A DNA stretch of 64,000 bases from Homalodisca vitripennis (Eukaryota > Arthropoda > Insecta > Hemiptera > Cicadellidae). Position 1 is the first letter of the stretch, and the number at the start of each line of letters is the position of its first letter. Made by a program: the position numbers and the translations under genes. The DNA is taken from positions 1 to 64,000 of the forward strand of contig NW_025777936.1 in assembly GCF_021130785.1 (NCBI RefSeq), given 5' to 3'. The notes under the pieces were generated by a model that did no database searches, had not been told where the DNA came from, and saw only the letters and a list, made by a program, of their open reading frames with translations. Positions 27,652 through 40,240 of the stretch are shown in pieces.

Positions 27652-28130
27652 GATCATTGGTCTGTCAGCGACGGCCTCAAGTTGAACATCAGCAAGTGTT
27701 CAGTTTTACGTATAGCTACACAACAAGAGATACAGTCTCTCGGCCACGTAAGGTGCAGGTGATGCTTGAAGGACAGGCCCTGGTGATTCAGCGATCTCTT
27801 TTGCCAATAATTTTCAGTATTTTATTACTGTTATCCAGCATATATGAGAGTAGCCTCTCAAGGGAGGACACGGGAAGGATTATAAAGTTGTAAAACACTG
27901 CAGCAAGGATCATTTACATTTACTTCTCTCACGTTTTGACCAAGTGTCCCTGTATCGTGAGGCTGCCCACCTTCTTCCTATATAATATGCTGACGTGCTG
28001 CATGGTAAAAAAATTCTTATGCTTCTCTACACGAGCCGAAGTACGTTCTCGAGAAGAGGTTGCTGAACGATGCGTCCGTCAGCGTGCAAGGATTTTGATA
28101 GCCAATGAGTTAAGCTAGAGGGTGGCCGAA
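27652..28130 (+). pseudogene. Probable LINE reverse-transcriptase remnant
   Basis: A 36-codon stretch from 27652 to a stop at 27760-27762 contains WSVSDGLKLNISKCSVLRI. This resembles the short block after the YADD motif in non-LTR reverse transcriptases (a W...LxLNxxKCxVLRI pattern). Another stretch at about 27930-28030 has a SLYREAAHLLPI-like peptide, reminiscent of the segment after the RT domain in Jockey- and CR1-type LINEs, in a different frame. The rest of the RT (YADD, thumb) is absent, so this is a decayed fragment. The assignment rests on a short motif only. Confidence 0.4.
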
Positions 28131-31100
28131 AACTTTGTTCTTATTTTTGGCCTACATTTTAATGATCTTTTTTTCGAATACATTAAATGTGTTATAATAG
28201 CTTGGCATGCATTTTATGCCAGGTTTAAACAAATTTTAGACAATTGTAGTAGTTATAAAATTTTGACCTGTTTAAACAGTTTACTAATTTTAACTTGGAT
28301 ATCGGTTTAAACTAAGTTGGTTTTTTTAATGTCACTTGTAAAAAGATTATATAGTGAAGCCACATTCCCAATCCATCCGGTTAGTGGACTTTAACAGCTT
28401 TCAAAACCTAATGAACAGATGCGAATGCCAATCTTCCATAATATTCTTGTGAAAACTAGTGACTCAGGCCCTGTAAACACGATCGACTAGTGGTCTATCG
28501 AAGGTAGTTTCGGCCTGTAGCGTTTTAGGCCACATTGGTTTTAAATGTTATTATAGTTTGATTTCACCGATTAAGCATTAATTAAGTATAAGTAATCAAA
28601 CATATTTTATACAGCTGTTTGTTACTCCACAGGTACTGCAGGAAAATTCCTTGGGAGACTGGAGACTCTAAGGCACTCAGCAATACTCAAACAGGCGGTG
28701 TGTGGAGTTTTTTCGTAAATATAGTTGTACATTTTTCGTTCAGGATGGTAATGACAGATGACATAAGCATTTTCAGTCTTAAAAGTATTTTTCATTTCAA
28801 TACTATTATACAAGTGTTATTGATACTTAGTAAATTTGTATCAGTTTATAATAAATTAGAATGCAACCGAGGTAGACCAAATAACAGTGAATTAAGAACT
28901 AACACTCGTGCGCTCGCACTGCTCTTTCCCTTTTGATTCCCTTACGAAAAATGGAACCTGTGTCGTTATTTTAAAGTTTATACGAAATTTCTGTTTTGTA
29001 ATGCTGACGGGTAAACGGACAGATAAACGGCAACACGGAATATTTGATATTTTGACCTAAATGTCAAGAACCAGTAAGGTCCTTCCTTGGATAACGAATA
29101 ATCTACGTACAAGGAATAACAGGCGGGCATGCAGACTAATAGACGACGTATGACTTTTTACCGTGTGATCTCATAATCAATAGATTTCTTAAATATATAA
29201 CAAAAAATGCCTTTATTAAAGAGCGCTTGTCGTTTAAAAATGTTTTTCTGAATAAATTTGTGGTTATAAATTAATGGTTATTTAAGGCTTTAATAATAAT
29301 TCAGTCAATTTAGATTTTCTAATTTGATTTTCATTTTTAGTTTTTAAAATTGGTTTTATAGCAAGAGTGATCCCCCATTGAAAACTCACCTCAACCAAAC
29401 GGTATGAAATATATGGATAAAAACTAATTTGAAAAGTAAATATGTATAATTCACTTTAGCCTTATATAAATAAAAATGATAGTTTATCACATAATAACCC
29501 TTTGTAGTATTAAATTGTTTTTCAGGAATTATTTCCATGGACTTTAATTTGTTTTATATTTTGTTAAAATAAATGAGAATCAACTGAATAATTAAATACT
29601 CGTATTTTAATGATTTAATGTAATACTTTGAGCAAAATAAAATACTTAAAACAAACTTTGTAGGAATATAAAACTGGAAAGTCTTCAAGAAAGAGGTAAC
29701 AAAAGTTTCAAAATATGCTATGGAATTGATTCTAGACACGCAGCTACGAGATCAGCCCCGACGAGGTTTTTCTAAACGAGCGTGTTGTTGACATCTACAA
29801 TTCTGGCCGAACTACATATTTTATTGTCACTTTTATATTGTTATTCATCCTAACTATCTACTGTTAAGGGGTCAGATTTAAAGAATTTACCTACCATATA
29901 TTATGTATTTTGTCTTTATCAACATATTGTAAAAGTACATGATTTCAATTTTTATACAAAGTTCAAAGAATTGTTGAAATAAACCTGTAACAGGGTTATT
30001 TTTTCTATTGAACAGTATTATTAAAACAAAGATAGAGAAACAAAATTGACGATTATTTAAAACAGTTTATTATTTATAATTCATGTCATGAGCATTATAA
30101 GACATTTACAAAATTTTACCTCTTATAATATTTACTATAACACTTCTGTAGCTTATTAAACAGCGTTGACAGATGCAATTATCAGTTTCTGAAGAAATAT
30201 AAAATAGGCATTTTATTAAAGATATTAATAAATAAAAAATTACATTATTCGATTAAAGAAAAATACTAATAGAAATAGACAAAGCTACATTCTTGTACAC
30301 AAAACAATAAGAAACAAATATGATCATAAAATAACAAAAATAACCCGAGATATCCATATCACAGTGCTTATTTAAGGAGGTCTTTTTACAGTATGTACCA
30401 TTGATATGAAATCAGGGATTTTACTGGAAAACCGAGGCTCTTATCGAGCTGTGGGAGGATCGGAACATGTTCTGTTTTCCACCTAAACAGCCGCCCCTAC
30501 AGACCTACAATATAATGATACTGCTACACTTTAGCATACGGAAGCTCTCTTTTACAAAAATAATTTAAGTTTTACAATCGACAACTGTTTTTTATTATTT
30601 AAAAAGTATGCAAAATAACACTGAACAACATATCATTAATACTAATAGCTGGAATTATTATTAAAATATTTAAGCCGATGACCCTGCCCATCAATCAACA
30701 AAGAGATAAAAAAAATATAACCTTATTACACTTATACTTATATACTTTTATCATTATTATGTCTAGTTAAAAAAATTATTACATTTTAAAACCTATTTGA
30801 TCGGACTTTTAAAGTAGTTTAGTGATTCATGAAGATAATCTATGGAGTAGAATTATAATAATTACATGTACTTGCAGGAGTTAAAATCGATTATTAAGTA
30901 ATGCAATTGTTATAAAAATTTACTTCATATGCTTACCCGTTTCTCATGCCACTTCAATGAAGTCTTTCAAAGTTCTCATCAAATGCGACGAAGAATGTCG
31001 AGTGGTCAGCAATCAAGAGCTCACAAGAAGCAGATAGATTCAAGGCTAGACCATATTATATGCGTACTCGTCGTATTATAAGAGTCGAAACACCAGTTTA

Positions 31101-33119
31101 CTCCAAAGAACTGTTCAGTAGCTAGGTGTTTAGTCGTAACTTTGCAAATCGCACTTTTCTCTCGTTTATAATTCCCAAAATATTCTTTACATTAATGAAT
31201 AATTGTGAACTTGGTCTAGGTAAATGTCACTTTTTGTTTATGAAAATTTATGTAGTTTAGTTGAATTTGTATTTCGTTAGTAATTGTGATTGAATTAATG
31301 CACAGCAAACTTATGAATCACAATCAGAATGTTTCAGTTTAAATAGCTAGGTGGAAGTACGGACTATGGATTGTACTAAGTATTTTATACTTAATTTTGA
31401 GGATTTTGGAGTTGAAATAGTTCGTGTTTTACTTGAAATAGTTATTTATTAAAATAGTTTCGACTTAAAAATGTTGAAGGCGTCTAGACAATAAGAAGTA
31501 ACGTAGAACTGTAACTATTATAGTAACGTTGAATTTGAACTGAACAATTAAGAGTTTGTCTAGGGCCAGGGAGACTCTCTGCTTAAGAGTGTGGATACTC
31601 GCAAGCAAAGATAACATATTTCCTCATTTTAGTCATTGCTAGCTTCACGGTATAGTAATTACCTCTGTTTTACCGGCAGCTATATCTCTATGTTATATAC
31701 GATACAACAAGACTGTAAGATAACGGATTCACAGTATTGTATAAGGCAATTTGCATAAGTGTTTAATATTAGTTATTTTTTGTTTTATTCTGAAACATAT
31801 TTATTACTTTAGTTTTAAAAAGTTAATTATTAATTTGTGTTGTCACAACCATTAGCTAGTGAATTTATATAAAAATTGTGATATTATTATTAAACGGTGT
31901 TATTTACAAAATTTAAGCCTATGAAATACCTATATGATAGCTTAAGTTTTATAAAGGGTATTTCAGACCACCCGTGTATAATCTTAAGCGCCAAAAAAAC
32001 TACGCTGCAAAGTTCGTTTCAACAGATAACCGCATTTTTGACATAGAATTTAGTACAAAATGTATCAACCCAGAAAATATTGCCCAAAACGACTCACTTT
32101 GGGGGGGTGGTAATCTCTTTTGTACAAAAGTTTCAAATGTGAATGTATGTTACGTGATTTTCCATGTTAAAGGTATATGTAGCCAGAGAATTTTGAGGCC
32201 AAAACTCAATATAATGGTTACTCGTATGCACTAGGTATGTATTAGGTACACCAATTAGTTTTTTTAAGATGTTTGTTACAAAGCTCTTCAGGAAATATGA
32301 AGTGGCCTATATGTTTTCTTTCTTTTAAGATAACATAATCATGAAACCTTTAGTCCATAAAACTATTCAAACATTCGTACGTTTTAGATATAAACCTATC
32401 AATAGCAAACAAAATTTTAATTTCCATTAAAGGCAATTATTATTATATTTTAATTATATATTATATTTTAATTTATATTTTATTTTATTTTTTTAATTGC
32501 ACTAAAAAGCCTGATTTCATTATGTTGTGTAATAACTACAAATACACAACATGTATAAACAGCGCCATTGCCCTTAACCACCTAGCACCTAGACCTAGCA
32601 AGCTAATATGTACGAATTTTGTTTTTCCGAGTACTACGAGAGTTTCATATCCATTTACTGTATTTGGTGTAGCATAAGAGAGAATGCCATATCCACATCC
32701 TAAACTTTTAAAGTTAACTTGGGACCCTAAATCCTTTGTCACGTGTACGTAAGGAAGTCGATATTGTGACTAAGAAATATTGATTTATCTTTCCCTCATA
32801 TGTTGTTAAGAATTACACAACGGTAAGTTCGGTATTCAGGACGTACTGTTATAAACGGGAAACTATTTATAAATCTTAAATATTATTTTATAATTGTGTA
32901 ACCAGTTAGGTAGATTTCATAGAAACATATCTATGAAACGCGTTAACTTGATAAAATATAAATGGCAATGTGCAGTATAACGTGAGCTAATAACTAGCGT
33001 ATTTGTAATTAGATCCAGATTGAAGTTGGTGCAAAGACTGTACACATAGCTTGGATGAGTTTTAAACAACATTATTTAACTAAAATTTTTAAAATGGCGC
33101 AAACTATCATTTACGAAAG
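28131..33119. other. Unrecognised AT-rich DNA
   Basis: No gene supported. Less AT-rich islands occur at about 28370-28530, 30390-30510 and 30950-31130, with an open stretch of about 50 codons in the last. 31970-32234 has an 86-codon frame. None shows a motif I recognise. Single exons of a host gene in these islands cannot be excluded. Confidence 0.3.
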
Positions 33120-34992
33120 CATTTTAATTACAATATTTTCCAATATACACACCTTTATGTTTTGCGATCCCTTCAGCCTTAGAGAATGAGACCGTAAAAA
33201 TCTTGAAAAAAGTAATTTAATATTTGTACTAAAAGTTTAGATTGCTGGTGACTTTGTGTGAGTATACAAGTTTAGATATTTATTGCAGGAAACAAATTTG
33301 GTTAAAAATTCCGATGCAGGAAATAATTAATTACTACATAATTTATTTAAGTCAGTGGCTATCTAATGTTTTAATTTAAACAGGCAGTATTAACAAATAA
33401 AATTATCCTATAATTTTATATTTATTTATTTCAGCTTTGAATTTTTCAAACTCTTGAATATTTATTCTATACACCTATGATAAGGTATAACATTTTGTGA
33501 TATCGAAGATACAAGTGCTGCACACGTAAATAATTCAGACAGCAACGTAATTTGGGAATTGTGGAGAAATGCTGAATTCCGTTAAAAGAACATTTTTATT
33601 ATATGAAGTTAAAACATTCTTGCATAATATTAAAATAGTTGATAGTTTGACGTAACATAAAATACATTATTATAATTGAATATTATCTTAATTAGAAACA
33701 AAGTGTCAGCTTTACTGTGATATATTGTGTGCTATCTAGATTGTTCCTAGAGTACGATTAATCTAATAGTGTGCACGGAAATATATATATAGCATCATTT
33801 CTATTGTGATTTAACTTTCCGGATAACTATAATTTCTAGTTACAAGTTTGCAAACGCGCACACTCATACACTACTATTGTAAGACAGAAACTAACACACT
33901 TGTTTCGAGCCCTAATATGAAACTGAAGAGAATCCCAAAATAGGAATTAGAAAAAAACCTGCAAATTGAATCACTGCGATTTTACAATACTTTCTTCTGT
34001 AATAAGTTAATAGGGAATTACTTAAACCAAACAGGTCATTTGTTTACAAGTAAAGTATGGAAGACTATGCGATTCATTTATGGTAGTGATTCACATTTAT
34101 ATTACAATCTAATTTATTAAATTATTACTATTGTCATGAGTAATTTTAATTATATTAAGATTATTAACTATTATCATGTAAACATATATTAATTAATATA
34201 AGTATGCCATTCTGAAACAACAATTTTAACCAAATTGATTTAAATATTTTAAGTAGAACAATACATTACCTAGTGTATGTGTAGTGTGTGTATTAGTGTG
34301 AGTGGGGCGACTTCCTGCCGCATTGGCCGCATCACCCTGGAACAATCAGAAAATACAGCATGTAATAGTGTATCATAATAAACTATAGAGTTCCCAATAT
34401 AACCAATATAATTATAAATATATCTTAATTAAATAAATGTTTTTAATATTATGTATAGTCATGCAATAAATATATAAACTTAAGTCTAATATTAGCAGAT
34501 AAATTTAGTTACCATAATATGTTGTGTAGTGGAGAATTATTGTTGTAGTTAAATGTAGTTCTACACGCACGCAAACTTTCACACTTCCATTCAATCATCA
34601 TTCATACTTTGTGTGTTTTGCAACACACGTGGAGTAGTGTTACGTGATAATGTCAAAGAGGGGACGACAAGCCAACGCAGGACCGAAGCCACCTGAAAAT
34701 AATCAGAACAAAACACCCGAATCACAAATATGACATCAATTAGTAGGCTGATCTATTTATAATACCTTATAAAAGAGTGTAATAACAGTCTTGAGATTTG
34801 ACTAAAACTGTAGTTTCAGAATGGCATTAAATTTACACCCGAATTGTTCCAAATACTTACAGTACTGTGTCTCTCGCATCGAGGATAAGAAATATAGGAT
34901 GCTGAAACATGATTTCATATTAATAATCAAAACATAATTGGTAAAATATTAAACTAATACTTAACATAGATAATATTGTAGTGGTGTAAAGG

Positions 34993-34995
<3 letters not shown>
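33120..34995. repeat. Dispersed repeat plus block alpha, copy 3
   Basis: 33120-33365 resembles 14745-14945. 34110-34350 resembles 25500-25740. 34270-34995 is block alpha with the same markers as at 2590 and 14955. It ends in the (AT)n tract where the Polinton is inserted, and alpha's continuation (tRNA-like head, epsilon) resumes at 52553 on the far side of the element. Confidence 0.7.
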
Positions 34996-35037
<42 letters not shown>

Positions 35038-35039
<2 letters not shown>

Positions 35040-35568
35040 TAGATATGAATATGGCGGTTCTGGCGCACTTTTGGGGACAGTCAGAAAAATCAATGTAAAA
35101 TACTGTCCATTGAACAATAAACAAATCTAAGAAATCTAACAGGAAAGCACGAATGTTAAATAACCGAATCTTTAGCTGTTTTACTGTTCAATGTTTGCTT
35201 CTACATTTATAAGCTGTTTTAATGAAAAAATCCAGAAATCTTAATTAAAAAAAATCTTTATTCTACAAAGTTAATTGTAACACAGTCTTTATCTTTAATA
35301 GTCTTTTTTTCCAGTAACAATCAAGTGTAATTTTTCATTTTTGTTTAATTCTTTAATCTTTTTTTTCATCCAAAACAGTCAAAAATCTGTTCGGTAAGTG
35401 TACTTTTACAATCTTCCAACTCGGCAATTATTGTAAACCCGAATTTATCTTTCATTTTCTCCAAATTCAAGATTCTATGTTTCTTCCTTTCTTCCCAATT
35501 CATTTAACTTCTTATACTCTTTAAACTTACATTCTCCAATATCATTTAAACTCTTTCAAGAACTCCAT
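35038..35568. repeat. Left terminal inverted repeat of the Polinton
   Basis: The outer part, 35038 to about 35478, is nearly identical to the reverse complement of 52090-52528, with differences mostly in A or T run lengths. From 35479 to the ATG at 35568 the two ends are still alignable but roughly 30 percent diverged. The TIR contains the whole small gene at 35263-35568. Confidence 0.93.
35263..35568 (-). CDS. TIR-encoded small protein, left copy (frameshifted)
   Basis: About 101 codons from the ATG at 35568, which carries the element's start motif TTTTCTATTTAAATG, to a stop at 35263. It is the same gene as at 51999-52306 but with several indels in the N-terminal third, so no single frame spans it. 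The C-terminal two thirds match the right copy. Content: a lysine- and glutamate-rich N-terminus, then a hydrophobic/basic segment. I believe small proteins of this type recur in insect Polintons, and a nucleic-acid-binding role is only a guess. Being in the TIR it is present twice. Confidence 0.6.
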
Positions 35569-36098
35569 TTAAATAGAAAAAAATTTAAAGACGGAAAAAA
35601 TTGAAATTTGCTAACAATCACTCGAGAAGTCGGGGAGAATGTGAGTAAAACCGCATTCTTTTCACGAGGTTCTTCGTTTAATTTCTCCAAATGTACTATA
35701 AAATCATCGAGGATTTCTGGTTTCAAAATCATAAACAAATTCAACATCCAGATAATGAAAAAATACAGGTAATATCTTTCATAATAAACGTGTGTATCGA
35801 TACCTACAAAACCTAATGTATTCTTTGAAAAGGAAAATAATTTTGTCAATGGTTCCAAGAGATAAGTAAAAAATTTTTATTCTGTTTTCTAAATTCTGTA
35901 ACAAATTTTGTTTGCTTCTTGTCTCCATATTGCAATTTTGTAAGCAGGTTATTCAAATGTGTTAATTTATTTCGAAATTTCTTAGGTTTAGGTCTTTCTA
36001 ACAAAATTAAATTACAACCTCTACAAACTAAATATCTTTTATCGATCATTTCTCCTCTATTAGAACACTTGTAAACAGTTGGCATTATACTCTTCCAT
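35556..36098 (-). CDS. Polinton hypothetical protein with Cys pair motif (frameshifted)
   Basis: Two overlapping frames, 35846-36106 and 35556-35858, read as one gene with a frameshift near 35850-35860, in an A/T run. The first part has cysteines in YKCSNRGE and LVCRGCNLIL, which could form a small zinc site, followed by a basic stretch (ERPKPKKFRNKL). The second part is hydrophobic and aromatic-rich. The upstream TTTTTGTTTAAATGG at 36096-36110 resembles the element's start motif, but that ATG is out of frame by an indel. The stop overlaps the start of the TIR gene. Function unknown. Confidence 0.5.
35566..35580 (-). promoter_or_regulatory. Start-site motif TCTATTTAAATG
   Basis: Read on the minus strand, TTTTCTATTTAAATG ends in the start codon of the left TIR gene. 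It is one of eight exact TCTA-type copies in the element. Confidence 0.55.
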
Positions 36099-36123
36099 TT
36101 AAACAAAAAGATTTTTTTTATAA

Positions 36124-36377
36124 ATGGAGATTATGGAACTAAGTCTGCCGAGATATAAATTTTTCAAGCGCAAATGTTTGTGTTTACATTTCTACAACAG
36201 AGATAAATAGAAATAATTTCATTTCTATTGTACAACTATTTAGGATATTATGTGTACGATTATAAAGATTATTCCGGAAGAAATCGAGATTTTTCATCAG
36301 CGAAAGAGTATATTTTTGAAGTTTTAGAAGGAATGAAAGAGAATAATATGAACTTAGTAGCAAATTATTTTTCTTAA
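36124..36377 (+). CDS. Polinton hypothetical protein, plus strand (frameshifted)
   Basis: The ATG at 36124 follows TTTTTTTTATAAATGG, a start motif divergent to the gene at 36098. An N-terminal frame of 28 codons is basic and cysteine-containing (PRYKFFKRKCLCLHF). A second frame from about 36243 to the stop at 36375-36377 contains DYKDYSGRNRDFSSAKEYIF. At least one frameshift is needed to join them. No family recognised. Confidence 0.35.
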
Positions 36378-36413
36378 ATAAAAAACTTTTATACTAAATA
36401 GTCACCAAACAAC

Positions 36414-37037
36414 ATGAACTCTCCAAAATCACTTCAGTTTCTTCTAGCATTTAAAGAACTTACCACAGGAAATAGTTATAAAGACTTCTTTGAATTACCT
36501 AAATATGTTAAACAAATGTTGATATTTTCCTTAAGTGAAAAACGAATCCTTAAAATGAAAAACGAATTCAGAGAACTTTTAAGTACTAAAAAAGTGTTCA
36601 ATGCAATTTATTACAGACAACTTAGATAGTATAAATATGTTAATGTAATAGGAGATTTTAAATTAAATAATAGAAAAATAAGAAAAATATTCCGATTTTT
36701 ACAAAATAAACTAAAACACCAACAATCTGACATTTTTCATCGCTTTTATGCTAAATTTCATTGTTTATTTGTTGAAATGTTGAGAAGACAATATCCATAC
36801 TGGCCAAGGAATATGCATACAGCTAGTTTTTTAACAAGTCTTTGTAAACAACAAGATTTATCAAAGGAATTTATAAGAGATCACGCTTTTGTTGTAGATT
36901 GGGATAAATTATATGGAAAAAACATTTACGAAACAGATATATTGTGTGTGTGTGATTCTGACGAAGAAAAGAGAAACGTTTGTCATTCAGCAATTCAATA
37001 CGATATAATGAAAGACATACAAAATGAGTGTTGTTAG
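36414..37037 (+). CDS. Polinton hypothetical protein with internal TAG
   Basis: A single plus-strand frame of 207 codons interrupted only by one in-frame TAG at 36627-36629 (codon 72). The part before the stop is helical and lysine-rich. The part after contains CVCDSDEEKRNVCHSAI and ends in a cysteine pair. Unlike most genes in the element, the break is a base substitution and not a homopolymer indel. Function unknown. It could be two genes, but there is no start motif at 36777, which favours one broken or read-through gene. Confidence 0.55.
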
Positions 37038-38328
37038 TGTGCGTGTTTTTGCGATATCTACTTAACTTCTAAGAAATTGGGAATGGGAGAAGAAGAAAGG
37101 TATCATATATTTTATTTCAATCAACTGTAGATTTGTGACGTCTGCTGTGAGCGTTTGTACCACTAACGCTTGACCTCGAATCTCATTTTATTGAAACATG
37201 TGAGAGGGCGTTTGTGTCACTAACGCTTGACCTTGCTTTGCAACACGCCGTGTGTGGTACAAGGACAGTAGTGACAACCAAACAATGACCTTGCTTTTCT
37301 CACGCCGTGTGAGACAATGAAATCACTGTAAAAACACTTAATTCTGTATTACAAATGAACACTTTACATCACTATTTTCACACAATGTTTTATCACAGTT
37401 TAGAATGTCTACACAAATTCACAATTTTTCTTGTAACGTCTTTCTTCGAGTCCCAAATATAAAAAGTAACTTATAAAATATAATAACACTATGAATGGCA
37501 ACGCCCAGTGGAACACTTCACTTCACTTTTAAACAAGAAACACAGAACATCACACAATCTTCTTACTTCATATAAAGTCTATATCTTCTTTCTTCAACTC
37601 ACAAATACATTAGAATCTTCTAATTGATGATATATCTTGTTAAATTTCGTTAAAAATAGAGGAGGATCAAGCATGACTGACTATACGTGGCCAACGCCCA
37701 TGATGAAAATTTTTTCCGTGCGATAAACGATTATGAAATATCGAAGTTTTATCGATAATAAAAATCGATGGTTACAATCGATATTAGAACTGTTATAGTT
37801 TTCAATGTATATTAAATAAGTGAATATCAATATTTTATTTCAAACCTTGTTGTTAAAAAAACCACTCAACCGATTTTAATGAAATTTGGTACACATATAG
37901 TAAATACTTAACTCTTTCGACTTAACTTATCCATAAGGGTGAAATCATCCCCTATTTCTTAATATTCAAAGAAAAATAAAAAATTTTATCGGAAAAATCT
38001 GAAACTTCAAAAACAAGCGAGTTCAACTTAAAATTTCATGAAAATAACAAAATTTTCAAAATCTACCCCAATCATCCCTTATCTTTAAACTCTTATATCT
38101 CGAGAACTATTGGAGCTTTTTTGATGAAATTTGGTATATAGGATCAGTAAATATTAAAGTATTTTTTAAAATCACCACTTCCGGTCCATGACCTTGAAAT
38201 AGTTTTTTTTCCTAATATCATCCCTATTTTTTCAAAATTTTTTTAATGCAATTTAAAATGTATACTTTTTATCAATGTCTTTAACAATTCTGTAAAGTTT
38301 TAAAACTATCCGACGAATAACGCGATTT
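37038..38328. other. Non-coding insert inside the Polinton
   Basis: 1.3 kb without coding potential between the left accessory genes and the capsid gene. 37145-37320 holds partial repeats of CACTAACGCTTGACCT and CACGCCGTGTG. 37865-38160 holds two diverged copies of a TGATGAAATTTGGTA / TAATGAAATTTGGTA sentence. Base use differs from the coding part. It may be a nested non-autonomous transposon, but no terminal repeats or target duplication were found. Confidence 0.4.
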
Positions 38329-39533
38329 TTACTGAATTTCTCTAATATCGTTCTTAATCACATCATAGGCTAAAAATTTCTCAGAAACCACAACCACATA
38401 ACATGTCGAGTTTGTAACAGCTTTTTGAAAATCCATATTGATAATTATATCGTTCTTTGAACCAGAAATATTTGTCAAACTCTTTGTTGTATCAATGACA
38501 TAAATAGGTCTATTCGCTAAAAATTCTTTAGGATTGTAATACATTTCCTTATTATTACAGTAAACTTTCTTAAAATCTTGATACATCTGATACATGATTC
38601 TGAAAAGACCTCCGGAAATGTTTAAATTTTGTAATTCATCTGGATAATTAAGAACCGTTCAATTTTACTCTGATATTTTTTACATCCAAACTATCAAACT
38701 TTGAAGGATTTTTTTCTTGATTATTCTGTCTATCTGTTTGAAAACCTATGATAAACGAACTTGGGATTGAAGGATATTTCTATAAATATTTGTGATATCG
38801 AACGAATAAGTTGTTCCGGAAATACCTTTTTGTTCAATACATTGCCAATCTAGAAAATTAAACATAATGTTTTGGACTTTTTGTAATTTCATCAATCAAC
38901 CTTATTTTACTCTGATTTTATCATCAATCATTGGAACTCTAATAAAAAAATCTGTAATTGTTATTTTTTCCATCAACAGGCATAACATTTCCAGTTGCAG
39001 TCTTCAGAATCACATCATCGTCTTCTGCTCTTATAAAACTTAGATAAAATCCTCCTTTATAGATCGGAATAGTAACATTTTCAAAAAATCCTAATCCCAA
39101 AATGAGATAAATTTCCAGCTGCTTCAAAAAAACACCAAATTTAAAATCTGATTCAATGCCATTAGAAGTTTGAGAAATAACATCACTTTTTGAATACGAA
39201 ATAGTTCCTTTAATTGTGCTTAATTGGCCACAGGTTTTCGACTTCTTCTATCAATTTATTGTGTTTTCTTACTTCAATCTTAGAAAATAAAAACGGTAAT
39301 AAAATTATCGATTAATCTAACATTATCAGTTCCAAGATATGCTTGACCATCTTGTTTTGTTAAAGTTCCAGAAATATAAAACTGGAAGTTAGACGAGCAA
39401 AAAGTTATCTCCAAAATCAATATTAAACTCAGTTCTTTTATTCGGTTCATTCAAATGTTGTTTACTAATTGGATAGAAATTTTTTAAACTCCGCCCTTTC
39501 AATATCACTAGCATATTTTCTGTAGTCCGCCAT
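38329..39533 (-). CDS. Double-jelly-roll major capsid protein (frameshifted)
   Basis: About 400 codons from the ATG at 39533, with a start motif ending TTATTAAATGG. It would form the hexon-like trimers of the icosahedral shell. Readable pieces in order: an N-terminal ADYRKYASDIER; a middle region with GGFYLSFIRAEDDD and FFIRVPMID at 38939-39127; and a C-terminal 88-codon frame (38329-38595) with MYQDFKKVY, NPKEFLANRPIYVID and a final SEKFLAYDVIKNDIREIQ. These match my memory of insect Polinton capsid proteins. At least five indels, mainly in T or A runs, break the frame between 38600 and 39500. It lies next to the protease, fibre and packaging genes, as expected for a morphogenesis module. 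Confidence 0.75.
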
Positions 39534-39647
39534 TTAATAAGAGAAATTTTAAAACATCGTGTATCATTTTTTTCATCGATCTAATGTACGTTTTTATAAG
39601 AAAAGATATAAATTTTAGTAAAATAATTAAAAAGATTAGAGTCATTT

Positions 39648-40052
39648 TTAATGATCTACTTCGTCATATTCAGGATTCTCTTCCTTACATTTTGCGATCT
39701 CGGTCACATATTTCAAATAAAATTTGCACAGGATAGTAACCGCTATCTATAATATTGTTCCAATCAACTGTATCTTTATTTTCATCCAAAAAAACTTTAT
39801 ACTCAAGTGTTGATAGAGACAAAGAACAGACATATGATCTTTTAATTGATAATGTATATTTTCTTGAATGAACTCTGATGATAAAGTTTGATATTTTGCA
39901 ATGTTATACCAATTCAATTTGTTTACGTATAATCTCATCATATCTTCGGATAATTCATATTTTTGAGAAAATGTCATCCCAATGTTCTTTTTTTCAAATC
40001 TCTTTCGTGTTGCATTATAAAAAGATCGAAAGCACTGTAATGTCCCCGCCAT
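39648..40052 (-). CDS. Polinton protein with W-I-YQ-LS-FI repeat (frameshifted)
   Basis: Starts at the ATG 40052 after TTTTTTCTTAATAAATAGAG. The frame 39747-40052 has the pattern LNWYNIAKYQTLSSEFIQEN, and a second related unit (VDWNNIIDSGYYP) lies further on in another frame, near 39775. This W..I..YQ.LS..FI pattern recalls short repeat proteins of large DNA viruses. The acidic end NPEYDEVDH stops at 39648. One or two indels break the gene near 39720-39850. Function unknown. Confidence 0.5.
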
Positions 40053-40080
40053 CTCTATTTATTAAGAAAAAATTTCAAAA

Positions 40081-40225
40081 TCAAGTTTTTATAAATTGGC
40101 TCTTTTTAGTGTTACATTCAGCACATTTTCCAGAAACTCTTTTAACTCCATTGATATTTGCATAGTATTTTATATCATTTGTTTCAGTTTTTTGCCTTAC
40201 ACCTCACACAATATATGAGCGCCAT
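40081..40225 (-). CDS. Small zinc-ribbon protein, about 47 aa (1-nt frameshift)
   Basis: Too short to show as a long frame. From the ATG at 40225, with start motif CTAAATAAATGG, the first frame gives YCVRCKAK. After a 1-nt shift near 40190 the other frame gives KRVSGKCAECNTKKSQFIKT up to the stop at 40081. Two C-x2-C pairs about 25 residues apart make a zinc ribbon like the small DUF5679-type proteins of adenovirus-like elements. The same module is fused to the start of the integrase of this element. Confidence 0.6.
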
Positions 40226-40240
40226 TTATTTAGGGAAAAT

